DNA from: Trissonchulus latispiculum | Lineage: Eukaryota > Nematoda > Enoplea > Enoplida > Ironidae | DNA length: 64,000 nt | Assembly (NCBI GenBank): GCA_030248195.1 | Contig: JASAND010022855.1 | Location: 1 to 64,000 of the forward strand | Reading direction: 5' to 3' | Shown: in pieces, positions 34,551 through 44,693 of the stretch | Numbering within the stretch: position 1 is the first letter of the stretch | Layout of the letters: the number at the start of each line of letters is the position of its first letter | Program-made: the position numbers and the translations under genes | Notes under the pieces: model-generated | The model's input: the letters and a program-made list of their open reading frames with translations, nothing else | Told to the model about the DNA's origin: nothing | Databases searched by the model: none

Positions 34551-35584
34551 ACGGGTTGCCAAAGGTCCACAAGCCTGAAGTGCCCAGGCATCCTATAGTC
34601 GGCTGCATTAACCATTGGCGAAGTTCCTGGTCAAGATCATCAGCCCACTCCAGGATAACATAGTTTCGATGGATCGGAACACTGCAGACCTGCTTCAGAA
34701 ACTAAAGGACACAAGCCCGTCAGAAAACAATCATCTAGTAAGCTTCGATGTAGAGAGCCTCTTTAACGAGCGTTCCACCAGCGCAAACCCTTGGCATACT
34801 GTAGCGAAAACTGGAGAGTAACATCAGTCTCCCACAGAGAACAGATCTCAGCATAGACACCATAATGAAATTGTCATAATAATGAAGACACCATAAGTCA
34901 TAGACAGACACCATAATGAAATATCTGCGTGAAATCCACCTATTTACCATTCAATCATGAATGGTTTAAACAAATAAGCGGACTTGCCATGGGATCACCG
35001 CTATCACCTGCACTATGTAACCTCTACATGGAGAATTTACAAACATTAGCCATAGCATCAGCAGCTAAGAAACCTAGCCTGTGGCTGCACTATGTTGACG
35101 ATATCCTCTGCGTGTGAAAACATGGTGTGGAAGAACTGGAAAAATTCAAAGATAGCCTAAACAAGCAAGATCCAGCAATCAAGCTAATAACTGAGCTGGA
35201 AGATAACAATAAGTTAGCATTCATGGATGTGGACATAGCTAAGACCAGTGGAGGTATTCAGATATCTGTGAACAGGAAAAAGCTTCACAAGCCGGTAGCT
35301 ACACTACAAATAAATCCATCTGAAGTGTGTGAAAAGTGGCATGATAAGATGCCTCCACAGCATAGCAATAAGCGTTTGCCAGGAACCACAGCTGAAAAGG
35401 AAGGAAGAGCGCATGCTACAGGAAACATTCCGAGAAAACGGCTATCCTGCTAAAGTAATAAGGGAAGCAATATCTGCTCGAAGAACCAGACCAAGGCCAT
35501 AGGAGAAAGCAAAGAAGCCAACAGTTGTCCCCTACGCAGGCAGAAGCACAGACAAACTGAACAGTATCTGTAATTCCTATGGTC

Positions 35585-35982
35585 CAGAGTTCATAATGAT
35601 AGGAGTAAGACACTAAGCCTAGTCTCTGTTATCAGAACAAAAACTATGCTCTGTTCGCTAACGGCTGACCCCCCCCCCTGGAAATTGGTCCCATCAATTC
35701 AAACAGATTTAAGCGCTAGTTTGTGTTCTAAAGTTCGAAAACACAACTACTCAGTTGGTTCAATGTGTTGAGTTTAGTGATCAGTATAAACTCAACACAA
35801 TGTGAGTCTGTTGCGAGCTTTAGAACACAAACATAGCGCTTAAATTTCTTTGCAGTGATGAGTCCAATTTGTGGGGGGTCAACCGTTAGCGAACAGAGCA
35901 TAGTTTTTGCTCTGATAACAGAGATAGGCTTTAAGCGTGTCATACTCTTATAGTGTCATACTCTTATCATTATGTACTCTTG
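35585..35982. mobile_element. CAAGAGTACATAAT-family element, copy 2
   Basis: The left end CAGAGTTCATAATGATAGG pairs with the right end ATCATTATGTACTCTTG. Target duplications CTATGGTC (35577-35584) and CTATGGTG (35983-35990) match at 7 of 8. Internal inverted words GCTCTGTTCGCTAACGG and CCGTTAGCGAACAGAGC are perfect. It splits the Penelope frame within ...NSICNSYG / VKLVFS.... The 8-bp duplication suggests hAT. Confidence 0.75.
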
Positions 35983-36261
35983 CTATGGTGTAAAGCTAGT
36001 GTTCAGCAGTCGCGACACATTGAGCTCACGATTAAGCAAGCAAGGACCCAAAGGAACTGATATTAAGGGTTGTGTACACGAAGTATATATCTGGCAATAA
36101 TTGCGAAAAGATAGCGAAACAAGCAGACCTCTAAGTCACAGACTAAAAGAATACAAGAAAGCATGCGAGAAAGGTGAAGTATACAAAAGTGGGTTAGTAG
36201 AACACTGCTGATCAAACGACCACGAACCAAGCTAGACAGAAGTTAAAGTCCCCCTCGGTTA

Positions 36262-36412
36262 AAGGCTCCGGCCCCGGCCCCGGACCGGGTGCATAAAACA
36301 CGGCCCCGGCTCCGGCCCCACATACAAACACGGCCCCATTACGACCCCGTGCATAAAACACGGCCCCGTCACGGTCCCATGCATAAAGCACGGCCCCGAC
36401 AAGGCTCCATCA
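36262..36412. repeat. Tandem GC-rich repeats, GTGCATAAAACACGGCCCCG type
   Basis: About five units of 25-30 bases alternating CGGCCCCG with CATAAAACACGG. An inverted relative lies at 54076-54170. This is probably the subterminal region of a transposon. Confidence 0.55.
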
Positions 36413-36960
36413 AAAAAATGATGTTTTGACAACGGGAATTACATATAACAGGTATTCGTACCAAGACTTGGTGAAAGATGGCAGTATATATAAAAGGATA
36501 AGTTAAAGAACTTTCGTAGTTAAATCTTAAAAACACCGAATTGTTGTTTAAGGCCATGTATTCATATACATGGGGCCATACAAGAATAGTCATTCTAACA
36601 GCTACATTCATTAATTAGTTTGTATAGTTTTAACCAGAATTTAAACCTAACAGAAAGGATAGCTTGTAGTCTCAGATAGACAGAACTATCTCTCTTGTTT
36701 GAACAAAAATGCTTTCTGACAGAACATTTTCATCAACTAGATATTACTTTAACTTGTATCTGTTTGCCTGTAGTTCAACTACTTCAGCCGTGTTTTGTGC
36801 ATCATCAGTCACCACCTTACCAAACGCTGATCGCATATGCTAGAATTGAGGAATGGCCAGTTTAGGAAGTGGACGTTCGCGCACTGTCAACTGAGTTTTG
36901 ACAAATAACTTGCAAGTTGGAGAGCATTACCAAGTTTCCATAATTAATTCCTTTATATTA
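36413..36960. other. No gene recognised
   Basis: AT-rich, with a short minus-strand frame at 36369-36611 that overlaps the GC repeat and has no recognisable domain. Confidence 0.35.
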
Positions 36961-37517
36961 TAGAAGAAGAGTAAGCCACTAAAGGGCTTATTTTCTTGTC
37001 ATTGCGCGGTGCTCCGCCCACAATACGCGAAAGTTCCCCCGTTTGGTGGGGGGAATCGACAAGCATACCCCCTCCTCGTTTGGTGGGGGATAGCAAAAAG
37101 AGGTCCCCGTTTAGTTGGGGGGGGGGGTCGGCAGACGGCGGTCCCGGTTTGGGGGAGGGGTCGCAAAGTCAGGCTAGGAATGACTGAATCTGTTGCTGTT
37201 GGCGACCCCACGCCAGACTGGGACCTCTTTTCTGCTACCCCCCCCCCACCATACTGAGACCCCTTTTGCCTACCCCCCTCCTCCAAACGGGGACCTCTCT
37301 TTGCCATCCCCCACCAAACGGGGACCCATTTTGGAATAGAACAAAATCTATCGTAATCCTCTGCTCTACCCCCTACCCCCCACCAAAAGGAGGGGGATAT
37401 GCGCTGTCGACTTGGTCGACCCCCTCCCAAACGGGGGGAACATTCACGTATTGCGGTCGGAGTACCGTTACGCAATGCCAAGAAGAGGAGCCCTCCAGTG
37501 GCTTACTCTTCTTCTTA
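36961..37517. mobile_element. Miniature element with about 90-bp inverted ends and G/C-run core
   Basis: TAGAAGAAGAGTAAGCCACT at the left is mirrored at the right end (37498-37517). Homology continues inward through GCATTGCG and CAATACG to CCCCGTTTGG. The core is a series of GTTTGGTGGGGG words on one side and their complement on the other. It is flanked by TA-rich sequence, so a TA target is possible but unproven. Long open frames on both strands are products of the G/C repeats. Confidence 0.65.
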
Positions 37518-38290
37518 TATATATATATATATTGGTATTACTAAGCTAAGTTAACGAATCGCAAGGTTAAGTTTTTTAAAGTCTGTAACTGGGTGACGTT
37601 CGCGCGATTACGGTAGCTCCTTCTCGTCACATGTACCCCTTAAACAGATGGCTCCAAATCTACCTACTATCTGTAAACAAGTTAATTAAACTAATAGACC
37701 ATTGTAAAAATTCGCTACCAAAGACCTACACCTGCGAAGTTGTAAGCTCAACGCCCCCTAAAATACCTACGCCTGGATAGATGTGAATTTACACTTGAGT
37801 ACCACGAGACACAGAAAAAAGGTCGCGCAAAGGACTTCAAAAGCAAGCACCCACAAACATTTCCAGTTAGTTGTTCTGTTATTTTTTATTCTGTTATAAA
37901 CTTGTTGTGCAGCCCGAAGTGGCTTTTGGGTGAATAAAGGTGAAAGGTTGAGAGCGTTGTGAGAGAAGAGAATTTAGGGGTATAGCAGGTAAGAAGTGAG
38001 ACAGTGTGATAGTTATTGAGAGATAGAACTGCTAGGTTGAAGGTGAAATTTTAGAGTTTTAATAGAGTAGGGAAGTGTTACATCTGAGTCATTTCTCCAT
38101 TTCAGAAGCCATAACCACAAGGCTAGCTTAGTTACTGCTAGCTGCTAGCTACTTGCTAGCTAGCTTAGACACTGTTATTATTCCTGCTGGAGCAGGAATG
38201 TATAAAAAGGGTTTTAGTATGTCCATTGCAGTATGAATCATTTCTCCATTAAAGAAGTCTTATCTTCAACATGGGGCTAGCTTAGGCATG
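37518..38290. other. No gene recognised
   Basis: Non-coding sequence with a run of GCTAGCTA-type words at 38125-38165. Nothing else supportable. Confidence 0.35.
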
Positions 38291-38589
38291 AGTTTTTTTG
38301 AGAGACAATGTGCAAATTAGGTTTGTCAGCCCCTACTTAAGCGGCTGGATGGACAGGCTTTACGCAGTCGTCGGCTGTCTGCACTGCAATCAACATGGTT
38401 GCACATTTTTGAGCACCAGTGTAGCTTGGGAGCTACACCTAGATGCACTAGGATTAGGTAGGTTGATAGTTAGTGCATATGTAGCCTGCTTGCATTTACG
38501 ACAGATAAGGTGTCGGACGATACAGCCTGGAGGCTCCCTGGCTCCAATCGCTATGGTCGCATTTTAGACCAGGCGGCTGAACTCATTTC

Positions 38590-39070
38590 ACAAGAGCGCA
38601 GGCATGCCTGCAATCTCCATGAACTCTGCCTTCGTCACGTGTTGGATTCGCCACCCAAAACTACTCATCGTTGGATGTGCTGATCTCAAATATGGAATGT
38701 GGATGTGGAATGAACGCGCTGTGGAATGTGGATCCGTAATTTTCCGAGATCGGTTCCAGTTTCACCATCTTTCTGCCATGCTTCGGGGCATCGATGTCAA
38801 CCAGTATACCTACCTGATTGTTCACAGTGGCATCAGCCAACTTCGCGACTCCTCTGCTGACTGAGAGAAGGACATATCGTCGGTTCTCGACTACCTGACG
38901 CAGCAACCGATTTCTATTTACGTATCGGGGCATTTTCTTCACCGGAATTCGCCTTTTCCGGCCGAAACTGTTGTCGCACGCGACACATTTCTCCGGAGAA
39001 AATGCCAGAAGTTATACCTTAACTACCTCTCGACATTAGCTCGATTTCACCCAGATCCATAAAGTCTCCA
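38590..39070 (+). pseudogene. Possible SGNH-hydrolase-like fragment of a retroelement
   Basis: One frame reads from 38604 through a TGA at 38862-38864 to a TAA near 39060. It contains YLIVHSGISQLRDSS, KDISSVLDYL, PISIYVSG and RFHPDP. These resemble the block II (VHVGTNDL-like) and block III regions of the SGNH/esterase domains carried by some retrotransposons. The catalytic Ser block and the final D-x-x-H are not convincingly present. A frame at 38298-38567 just upstream may belong to it. Assignment is tentative. Confidence 0.3.
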
Positions 39071-39945
39071 CGTTTGCCATCTTTATGACTCCCCCCTGAG
39101 CCTTGCTACCATCTTTCGCCTGACGGTACATCTCGTCTGTTCAAATGTTGGGAACTGGAGAAGCCACAGTTCGCCTTGGCGCAATCTTACTTCAGCGACC
39201 AACAGATGCTCAGCATGGTCCGACTACGGGTCGGCCCTCCCGGAATAAATCTCGAGCGCTGGACAACACAAGTTCAGCCCAATACGGCAAGCAAGCATAG
39301 GCCCTCCCTCATAGGTCTTAAAATGACTGACCATGAGAACTGAGAAGTCATAGAAATATGTAATGGAATAACTTAAATCCCATGCTCAAAAGTGGTTAAA
39401 AAGTCAGTTTCTAATTGACCATCATTCCAAAAGAAGTTCCTACAGAAAATGGAACCTGAAGATCCTGCTTATGTTTAGCTTTAGTTTTGATATTGTGTCA
39501 TAATTGATTGTAATTGTATAATTGCTGAAATCAGAGTTGCCAGACCCAAATAAGCATCCTATAACTATTACGAGAGGAAAAGCTTAAATTTATTCCAACA
39601 TTAACACTTAAAAGGTCTCCTACAAGGCCTAGTTAGGACTATTTAGCTCAAAATAATGACCTATTACACTTGAGGTGATAATAATAATAATAATAAGGGC
39701 AATTTCGAAATTCCACTTTCCGGAAGCACAGGTGTCCTTTCCCTCAGTGACCCGGGTGCGGTCACTTTCCCTTTCATTGCTAAGATTAATGCAAGAAGAA
39801 TCATAAAAGACCAGGAGTTCCAGTACTGGCATGAAAATTAGAATGTAAAGCTATCACAGAAAGAATTCAGTACCACTAATTAAGGAGAAATGCAGGAACC
39901 TTTTTAGCAGTGTCTTAAAATACTTTTTGCTGTTTAAATAATTTA

Positions 39946-39961
39946 TATTAGAAGATGGTTT
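39946..39961. other. Long-range helix, 5' strand, unit 1
   Basis: TATTAGAAGATGGTTT is the perfect reverse complement of 44458-44473, 4.5 kb away. The equivalent in unit 2 is 47202-47215 with 50830-50843. Confidence 0.55.
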
Positions 39962-40365
39962 AGTTAAATAATCGCATAATTATGCCGTACGTAAGGAATT
40001 AATTGTAATAAGTACCTAAGTGCGTAAATTTGCAGTAATTTATGTTTTACGATATTCTAAGACTTTAAATTGTTATTAATAATGTTGATTAGTATTAGTT
40101 AGGCTTATTTATGTTAATTAGCTAATTATTACGTAAGAAATGAATTTTTGGTCGGTGACACAACTTAGGCTCACAAGAAAGAGAATTTTCTCCCATTTCC
40201 AGAAATGCAATCTCCACGTTCTAACTCCCAAAATTGAGTGAGTTATAAACGAAAATGTTTTAGTAAGATTAGCTTTTGTTTCATAATCTAACTTTACTGA
40301 AAAGGAAAGTCCTAAAAGTGGACTTCTAAAAAAGCTTTATACTAACTTTCTTTCATTCTTTCTTT

Positions 40366-40392
40366 GTCTGGGAGGTTGTCTACCTCCCAGAC
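40366..40392. other. Conserved hairpin a, unit 1
   Basis: GTCTGGGAGGT, 5-base loop, ACCTCCCAGAC. The unit 2 counterpart (47564-47590) has GTCTGGGAAGC / GCTTCCCAGAC with the same loop length: two base pairs changed on both sides. Confidence 0.65.
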
Positions 40393-40408
40393 TACAGGCT
40401 TGTCCTCA

Positions 40409-40461
40409 GGTGAACTTTTGTTGGGCCTAGTCCAACAAAAGGAGGACAACAAAAGTTCGCC
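40409..40461. other. Alternative-pairing hairpin, unit 1
   Basis: GGTGAACTTTTGTTG (409-423) can pair over 15 positions with CAACAAAAGTTCGCC (447-461). CTTTTGTTGG (417-426) can instead pair perfectly with CCAACAAAAG (433-442). The two pairings exclude one another. Confidence 0.45.
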
Positions 40462-40846
40462 TCTTGGAGGAAAATAGACACACTCTTTTGCACACACACA
40501 AAGTCCAGAGGGGGCTTAATTCATTCCCCCATAATTAAATTATTATGAAAATGTATTGCGCATAGTTAGTCAAGTACGTAGTATATCGAGATTCTTATTT
40601 TAAGTCTTCAAAAATTACGTAAATTGCGTAAAATTCGGAAATAAGGGTCAAAATTGTAATATTTCCCCTTTGGTTACGTTTACGTGTTAACCAAAGTTTC
40701 GCAAAATTTTGCAGAATTTCAGCACCCAAAATCCATCAAAAATGGGTCAGTTGGGGGCAATAATTCGCAAATCTCATTAATCTTGGTCCTTAATAGCCCA
40801 GCTGGCTCAACCAGCCGCTGCTGGCCCCGTGCAAAACATAGCAAGC

Positions 40847-40874
40847 TTCTAGAAAGTTCTAGAACTTTCCAGAA
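40847..40874. promoter_or_regulatory. Six-box heat shock element array, unit 1
   Basis: Three TTCnnGAA palindromes in continuous 5-bp register: TTCTAGAA, AG, TTCTAGAA, CT, TTCCAGAA. HSF1 trimers bind three alternating nGAAn boxes, so six boxes fit two trimers. A further TTCTAGAA follows at 40881-40888. The array is also self-complementary and could act as a hairpin. A TCAGTG initiator-like sequence lies about 105 bp downstream, but no TATA box is evident. Confidence 0.6.
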
Positions 40875-41034
40875 GCTTTATTCTAGAATAAAAGAAGAAT
40901 GCCGCCTCCAAGCCACTAATGACCTGTCACCGAGCTGTTAGCAAAACTGTCAGATCGGTCCCCAAAATTTCAACTCTTTCAGTGTTCGTTTAACAGTGGC
41001 CGAGAGCGGCCGGATTTTGACTTCCCTTCCCGCC

Positions 41035-41088
41035 GTGTGTGTTACTTCTCGGACCACAGGTGTGGTACGGGAACATAGTAACACACAC
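41035..41088. other. Position-conserved hairpin b, unit 1
   Basis: GTGTGTGTTACT (41035-41046) pairs with AGTAACACACAC (41077-41088), enclosing a further ACCAC/GTGGT stem. At the same position in unit 2 (48536-48589) GAGTGC..GTCCT pairs with AGGAC..GCACTC. The structure is kept while the sequence is replaced. Confidence 0.6.
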
Positions 41089-41239
41089 TCCCCTTAGGAC
41101 GCATTTAGGACTTTTCTGGCCCACACTGGCCACAAAAGGGCTGAGAGAAGAAACACGAACACTACAAATTGAGGAGCCATCTGGGTTTTTTATGCCCGGC
41201 TCAGGATCAGCAACATAGAAAAAATATTAGGCATTTTTT

Positions 41240-41421
41240 GGCCTTTTGGCCCTTTTATATGTGTGATTTTCGGCCTTTGGGCCTTATTTTTTATGCTATT
41301 TTTGGGCCTTCGTGGCCAATTTTTCATGGAATTTTTGGGCCAGTGAGCCCCGATTTTATAACAACTTTTTGGGCCTAAGGCCATCCTTTTTATTTCCATA
41401 GCATGTTGGGCCTCCGGGCCA
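41240..41421. repeat. Array of GGCC-loop-GGCC hairpins with T-rich spacers, unit 1
   Basis: About seven small hairpins of the form GGCCTTTGGGCC or GGCCTTCGTGGCC separated by runs of T. A matching but shorter array is at 48754-48905 in unit 2. The word TGTGATTTTTCGGCC-like is shared between units. Confidence 0.6.
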
Positions 41422-41469
41422 ATTTTATTTTACCTTTTATTTTATTATTTGATTAATCCAAAATTACAA

Positions 41470-41520
41470 GGACAGCTCATGTAAACCCCTCCTGTGCGAT
41501 GGAGGTCTTGAGATGTGTCC
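41470..41520. other. Three-stem CTCA motif, unit 1 copy 1
   Basis: Outer stem GGACA/TGTCC, middle CTCA/TGAG, apical CCTCC/GGAGG, with TGTAAAC on the 5' side and an 8-base loop TGTGCGAT. Five other copies of this layout occur, with different stem sequences. Confidence 0.6.
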
Positions 41521-41680
41521 ACTTTTCTCTTCTTTTATTTTTCTCGTTTTAATTCCATTTTTACCTACCAAGCCACGGCCTTTATGGCCAAAAATATTCT
41601 CTTGAGTTGTCACTTTTGGGGTTATTTTTGTAGTTTTCATGGGATTAAGAGTGGGGCCCAAACCTATGATTCTAAGTTAG

Positions 41681-41702
41681 AGAGCCCCTTGATTACGGCT
41701 CT
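41681..41702. other. Conserved hairpin c, unit 1
   Basis: AGAGCC, loop CCTTGATTAC, GGCTCT. Unit 2 (48963-48984) has AGGGTC, loop CCTTAATTAC, GACCCT: the loop is conserved and two stem pairs are changed on both sides. Confidence 0.65.
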
Positions 41703-41946
41703 GAAATTAATAAGCTAGTTAGAAGAACTATTTCCCCACAGCCGGCAACTAGGAGTTGCCGGCCTTGTTTTCACAAAAGCACTGTAAACATCTTAAAAAT
41801 TACACGGCCTGTACTATGTTTTATTTTTAGCGTTAGGTCGGCAGTAAAACCATTAGGCACCAAAAATATAGGGTGTTTTAAAAGCCAATCTTTAAAACTT
41901 GAGTTGTTCTATGTTTAATTTAATTAATTATTAAGCAATCATTTAA

Positions 41947-41966
41947 GAGGAATGGCCGGCTTCCTC
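41947..41966. other. Conserved hairpin d, unit 1
   Basis: GAGGAA, loop TGGCCGGC, TTCCTC. It is identical in unit 2 at 49045-49064. Confidence 0.55.
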
Positions 41967-42023
41967 ATTTTTCGTAGTATTAATTAATTGTGTATTTGAT
42001 TTAATCAATTGTTCCTTGTTGCT

Positions 42024-42050
42024 AGTAATAATTGCTTAGCAATTATTACT
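42024..42050. other. Conserved hairpin e, unit 1
   Basis: A 12-bp perfect stem AGTAATAATTGC / GCAATTATTACT with a TTA loop. Unit 2 (49102-49128) has AATAATAATTGC / GCAATTATTATT: G-C replaced by A-T. Confidence 0.6.
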
Positions 42051-42241
42051 CTCCGCCTTTCGTCAAAAGTCAAGTTAAACCTTTTCCAAACTTGTGAAGT
42101 TTAAGCCTTTTTCCCATAAAATTTCTTTTATAAGCAATTCTAAGGAATTGCAAAGCCGTAAAACTCGCACACAACAAAGTTCAGAGTTTATAAGTTTCCT
42201 ACGCAAATGAGCCTAAGTTTAATTTATTAGTTAGTTCAAGA

Positions 42242-42975
42242 AAAAGTACATAATATAAGAGTGTGCCACTAGGCACACTCTATTGGTGATTTCATAGTCC
42301 CTGTCGCCTCTAGGCGCGCGTCTACGCGCGCGTCTACGCGCGTAGACGCGCGTTGGTGCGCGTCAACGCGCTACACTGCCATGTCACATTTGGAGGCGTC
42401 GACGCGCGTTGACGCACGTCGACGCCTCCAAACGTGACATCACGTCCTGCTGCTATGCTAGCACTGGAAGCGTCGACGCGCGTAGACGCCTCCAAATGTG
42501 ACATGGCAGTGTAGCGCGTCGACGCGCGTACACCTGCGTTATATATTGACGTTTTGACGTTTGTATTGACGTTTGTAGATGCGCGTAGACGCGCGTCGAC
42601 GCGCGTACACCTGCGTTCGCGACTATGAAGGCACCTTATGTTATCAGAGCAAAAACTATGCTCTGCTCGCTAACGGCCCACCCCCCCCCCCCGCAAATTA
42701 GACCCATCACTTCAAAGCATTTCGTGCGCTATGTTTGTGTTCTAAAACTCGAAGCAGGCACAAAATTCGCACACACACTGCTTTTGTTTTCGAGCTTAAG
42801 CACATAAACATAGAGCGAGTGAGCGTACCCCCGTTTTGACTAGGTACTGATTTGCGGGGGGGGTCACTAGGGTCTGATTTTCGGGGGGGGGTGGGTCGTT
42901 AGCATGCAGAGCATAGTTTATGCTCTGATAACACAGAGTGTGCCTAGTGGCATACTCTTATATTATGTACTCTTG
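42242..42975. mobile_element. CAAGAGTACATAAT-family element, copy 3, with CpG-dense core
   Basis: Ends AAAAGTACATAATATAAGAG and CTTATATTATGTACTCTTG. Duplications GTTCAAGA (42234-42241) and GTTCAAGT (42976-42983) match at 7 of 8. The core (42300-42615) is dense in GTCGACGCGCGTAGACGC-like words and has perfect inverted 35-bp arms (42366-42400 and 42485-42519). The right half carries the same GCTCTG..GCTAACGG words as the copies at 10145 and 35585. It is absent from unit 2, so it post-dates the duplication. Confidence 0.75.
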
Positions 42976-43152
42976 GTTCAAGTAGCTAGATAATTATTGA
43001 TATGACTGTTTTGTAATATTGAGGTTGAATGTTTTGCAAGTCTGAAGTGTAAATGTTCTGTGAGATTGAAATGTGAATGTTTTGCAAGACTGAAGCGTGA
43101 ATATGTTATAAAACTTTGGTGTGAATGTGTTCCTAAAAAAAGATACCTAAGG

Positions 43153-43202
43153 CGGTTATTCGGGTAAACCCGTCATGGAGCGCGAGGTTTCGAAATTAAC
43201 CG
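43153..43202. other. Three-stem CTCA-type motif, unit 1 copy 2 (variant)
   Basis: Outer CGGTTA/TAACCG, middle TTCG/CGAA, apical AACC/GGTT with a longer loop. The 5' internal strand GGGTAAA resembles TGTAAAC of the other copies. Confidence 0.4.
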
Positions 43203-43285
43203 AGTTTCAAGGATGTTTGGTTGAATGGTTGTAGGATGTCCTGATTTGCGTGTATGCAGAATGAATGTTTTTGAATAATTGCGGC

Positions 43286-43334
43286 GGCAACTCACGGAAA
43301 CACCCCTTGTACGATAGGGGTTGTGAGAATTGCC
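43286..43334. other. Three-stem CTCA motif, unit 1 copy 3
   Basis: Outer GGCAA/TTGCC, middle CTCAC/GTGAG, apical CCCCT/AGGGG, loop TGTACGAT. Confidence 0.6.
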
Positions 43335-43786
43335 AAATCAGTGTGGATGTCAGTCGATTGAATGGTCATTGATAACGTAGTTAGCAATATTGGGATAATC
43401 CAGGAATTTTAAGGTTTATCAAATCGTAGTAAACTCTACCACTAATTGTCAAGTTGCAAATCGTATTAAACTCTATATAAATTAAAAGACAGCATTTAAA
43501 ACAGTCCGAAATGTCAGTTAAGCCGGATTATCTTAATATATGGTAATTTATTGGTTCTCATCTGGTGCATGAGACCAGTCCTTTAAAACTCCTGTACTAG
43601 ACAGGAAAATAGTATGAATGTGTATAAATGTCTGTTTATTGTTGAACATTTGTTGATCTGAGGGATATGAGTGTGATAAACAGTGTGAATGAGTACCTAT
43701 TTCAATATCGAGGTAATATGCAAAGTAGGTAGTTAATCTAGTCCAGGGTCACGGGGACCTCCAGGATAAGCTGATACTACCAGGTG

Positions 43787-43850
43787 GTCCTCGATTCGTT
43801 CACGTAGGTATCCCCGCAGGAAGGGAGTGGACGAATCGCAAATAAAGGAC
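43787..43850. other. Conserved hairpin f, unit 1
   Basis: A 12-bp stem CGATTCGTTCAC (43792-43803) with GTGGACGAATCG (43827-43838), flanked by an outer GTCCT/AGGAC pair. The unit 2 counterpart (50292-50354) has CGATTCGCCCGC / GCGGGCGAATCG: two double substitutions, and one T-G wobble becomes C-G. Confidence 0.7.
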
Positions 43851-44457
43851 TTCGTGCTGGTCTATTTCACCTGTTTAGAGCCAAATTTTGTCCCAAAACA
43901 TGTAATATAAATTAGTTAAGTCTGTCCAATGTTTCGTAACTGTATGTATTGATTAGCTGGATCCGTGCCAGTTATGCCTATGCTTAAAACTTATTATTAA
44001 AACAGCCAAATTCATCTCGAGCTAGTATTTCTTGTAGTGCATTGCAAAATAGTTCATACATTTTGTCAGCCTTTAGCACAAAAGGCAAAAGTTAGTTTTA
44101 ATCAAATTGCAGGAATTATGTCAAAACTGTTATTCTCGCCCTCACTTGCTCTCACTAACGGGGCAACTAATTTGGCTGTTAAGTTGTACTTTTACGAAGT
44201 ATATTATCTGTACAGTTTAGACCTTTTATGTTAACCAGTACTCCAAAAGGTAAAGTTTTCTGTCTGAAAATCCTCGCCAAATTGGGTTATAAACATCGAA
44301 TCATATTTGTTTGTCAAAATAAACGAGTAATTATAGGATCTAACGGCATATTCGGGGAATATCCTTACGTAAGTATCAAATAAACTTAAAATCACATAAA
44401 TAATAGTTAGTAATGTATTAATACTGTGTAATTACGTAAGAATTGAGAATCGCAACA

Positions 44458-44473
44458 AAACCATCTTCTAATA
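44458..44473. other. Long-range helix, 3' strand, unit 1
   Basis: AAACCATCTTCTAATA, the complement of 39946-39961. Confidence 0.55.
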
Positions 44474-44528
44474 GACTTAAAAGGAATAATCTTGCAAATA
44501 AGTGTTTCTACTCTTGCTAACTCTTTAT

Positions 44529-44551
44529 ACAGGAAACAGGTGCTTTCCTGT
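44529..44551. other. Conserved hairpin g, unit 1
   Basis: ACAGGAAA, loop, TTTCCTGT. The unit 2 relative at 50913-50934 is GCAGGAAAT / ATTTCCTGC. Confidence 0.5.
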
Positions 44552-44606
44552 CGCAAAGGCCCAAACTGGCAGAAAAGCCTTAGGCTTCAAACCTAATTAT
44601 GGACAG

Positions 44607-44693
44607 ACCGAATATGACTGTAGATGAATACACGTTGAATCGGCGATTTCCTGCATCCCGATGCAGGAAATCGCCCTAAAATTCATATTCGGT
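44607..44693. other. Two-level hairpin h, unit 1
   Basis: The outer stem ACCGAATATGA (44607-44617) with TCATATTCGGT (44683-44693) encloses an inner 15-bp stem GGCGATTTCCTGCAT / ATGCAGGAAATCGCC with a 4-base loop (44642-44675). Unit 2 keeps both levels at 51111-51193. Confidence 0.7.

Larger units (their letters stand above)
33780..36250 (+). pseudogene. Penelope-like retroelement (RT plus GIY-YIG), decayed and twice interrupted
   Basis: Fragments of one protein appear in order on the plus strand. They are the N-terminal SITVLPVDKANITVVVNKI block (33801-); GLPKVHKPEVP (34553-); RT motif A LVSFDVESLF (about 34735); motif B GLAMGSPLSPALCNLYME (about 34980); motif C YVDDIL (35091-35108); and a C-terminal GIY-YIG-like nuclease region with VYIW and RLKEYKKACEKGE (36075-36200). 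This RT plus GIY-YIG order is specific to Penelope-like elements. Frameshifts and stops occur, for example after motif C and in the nuclease. Two insertions split it: about 34036-34550, between the codons for HLY and GLPK, and 35585-35982. It is not functional. Confidence 0.85.

Noticed and set aside
36999..37481. 160-aa minus-strand open frame
   Set aside because: It lies wholly within the G/C-run inverted element at 36961-37517; overlapping frames on the other strand show it is low-complexity read-through.
41240..41421. Rho-independent terminators (GGCC hairpins followed by T runs)
   Set aside because: The window is eukaryotic and the hairpins are too short; treated as part of the structured unit.
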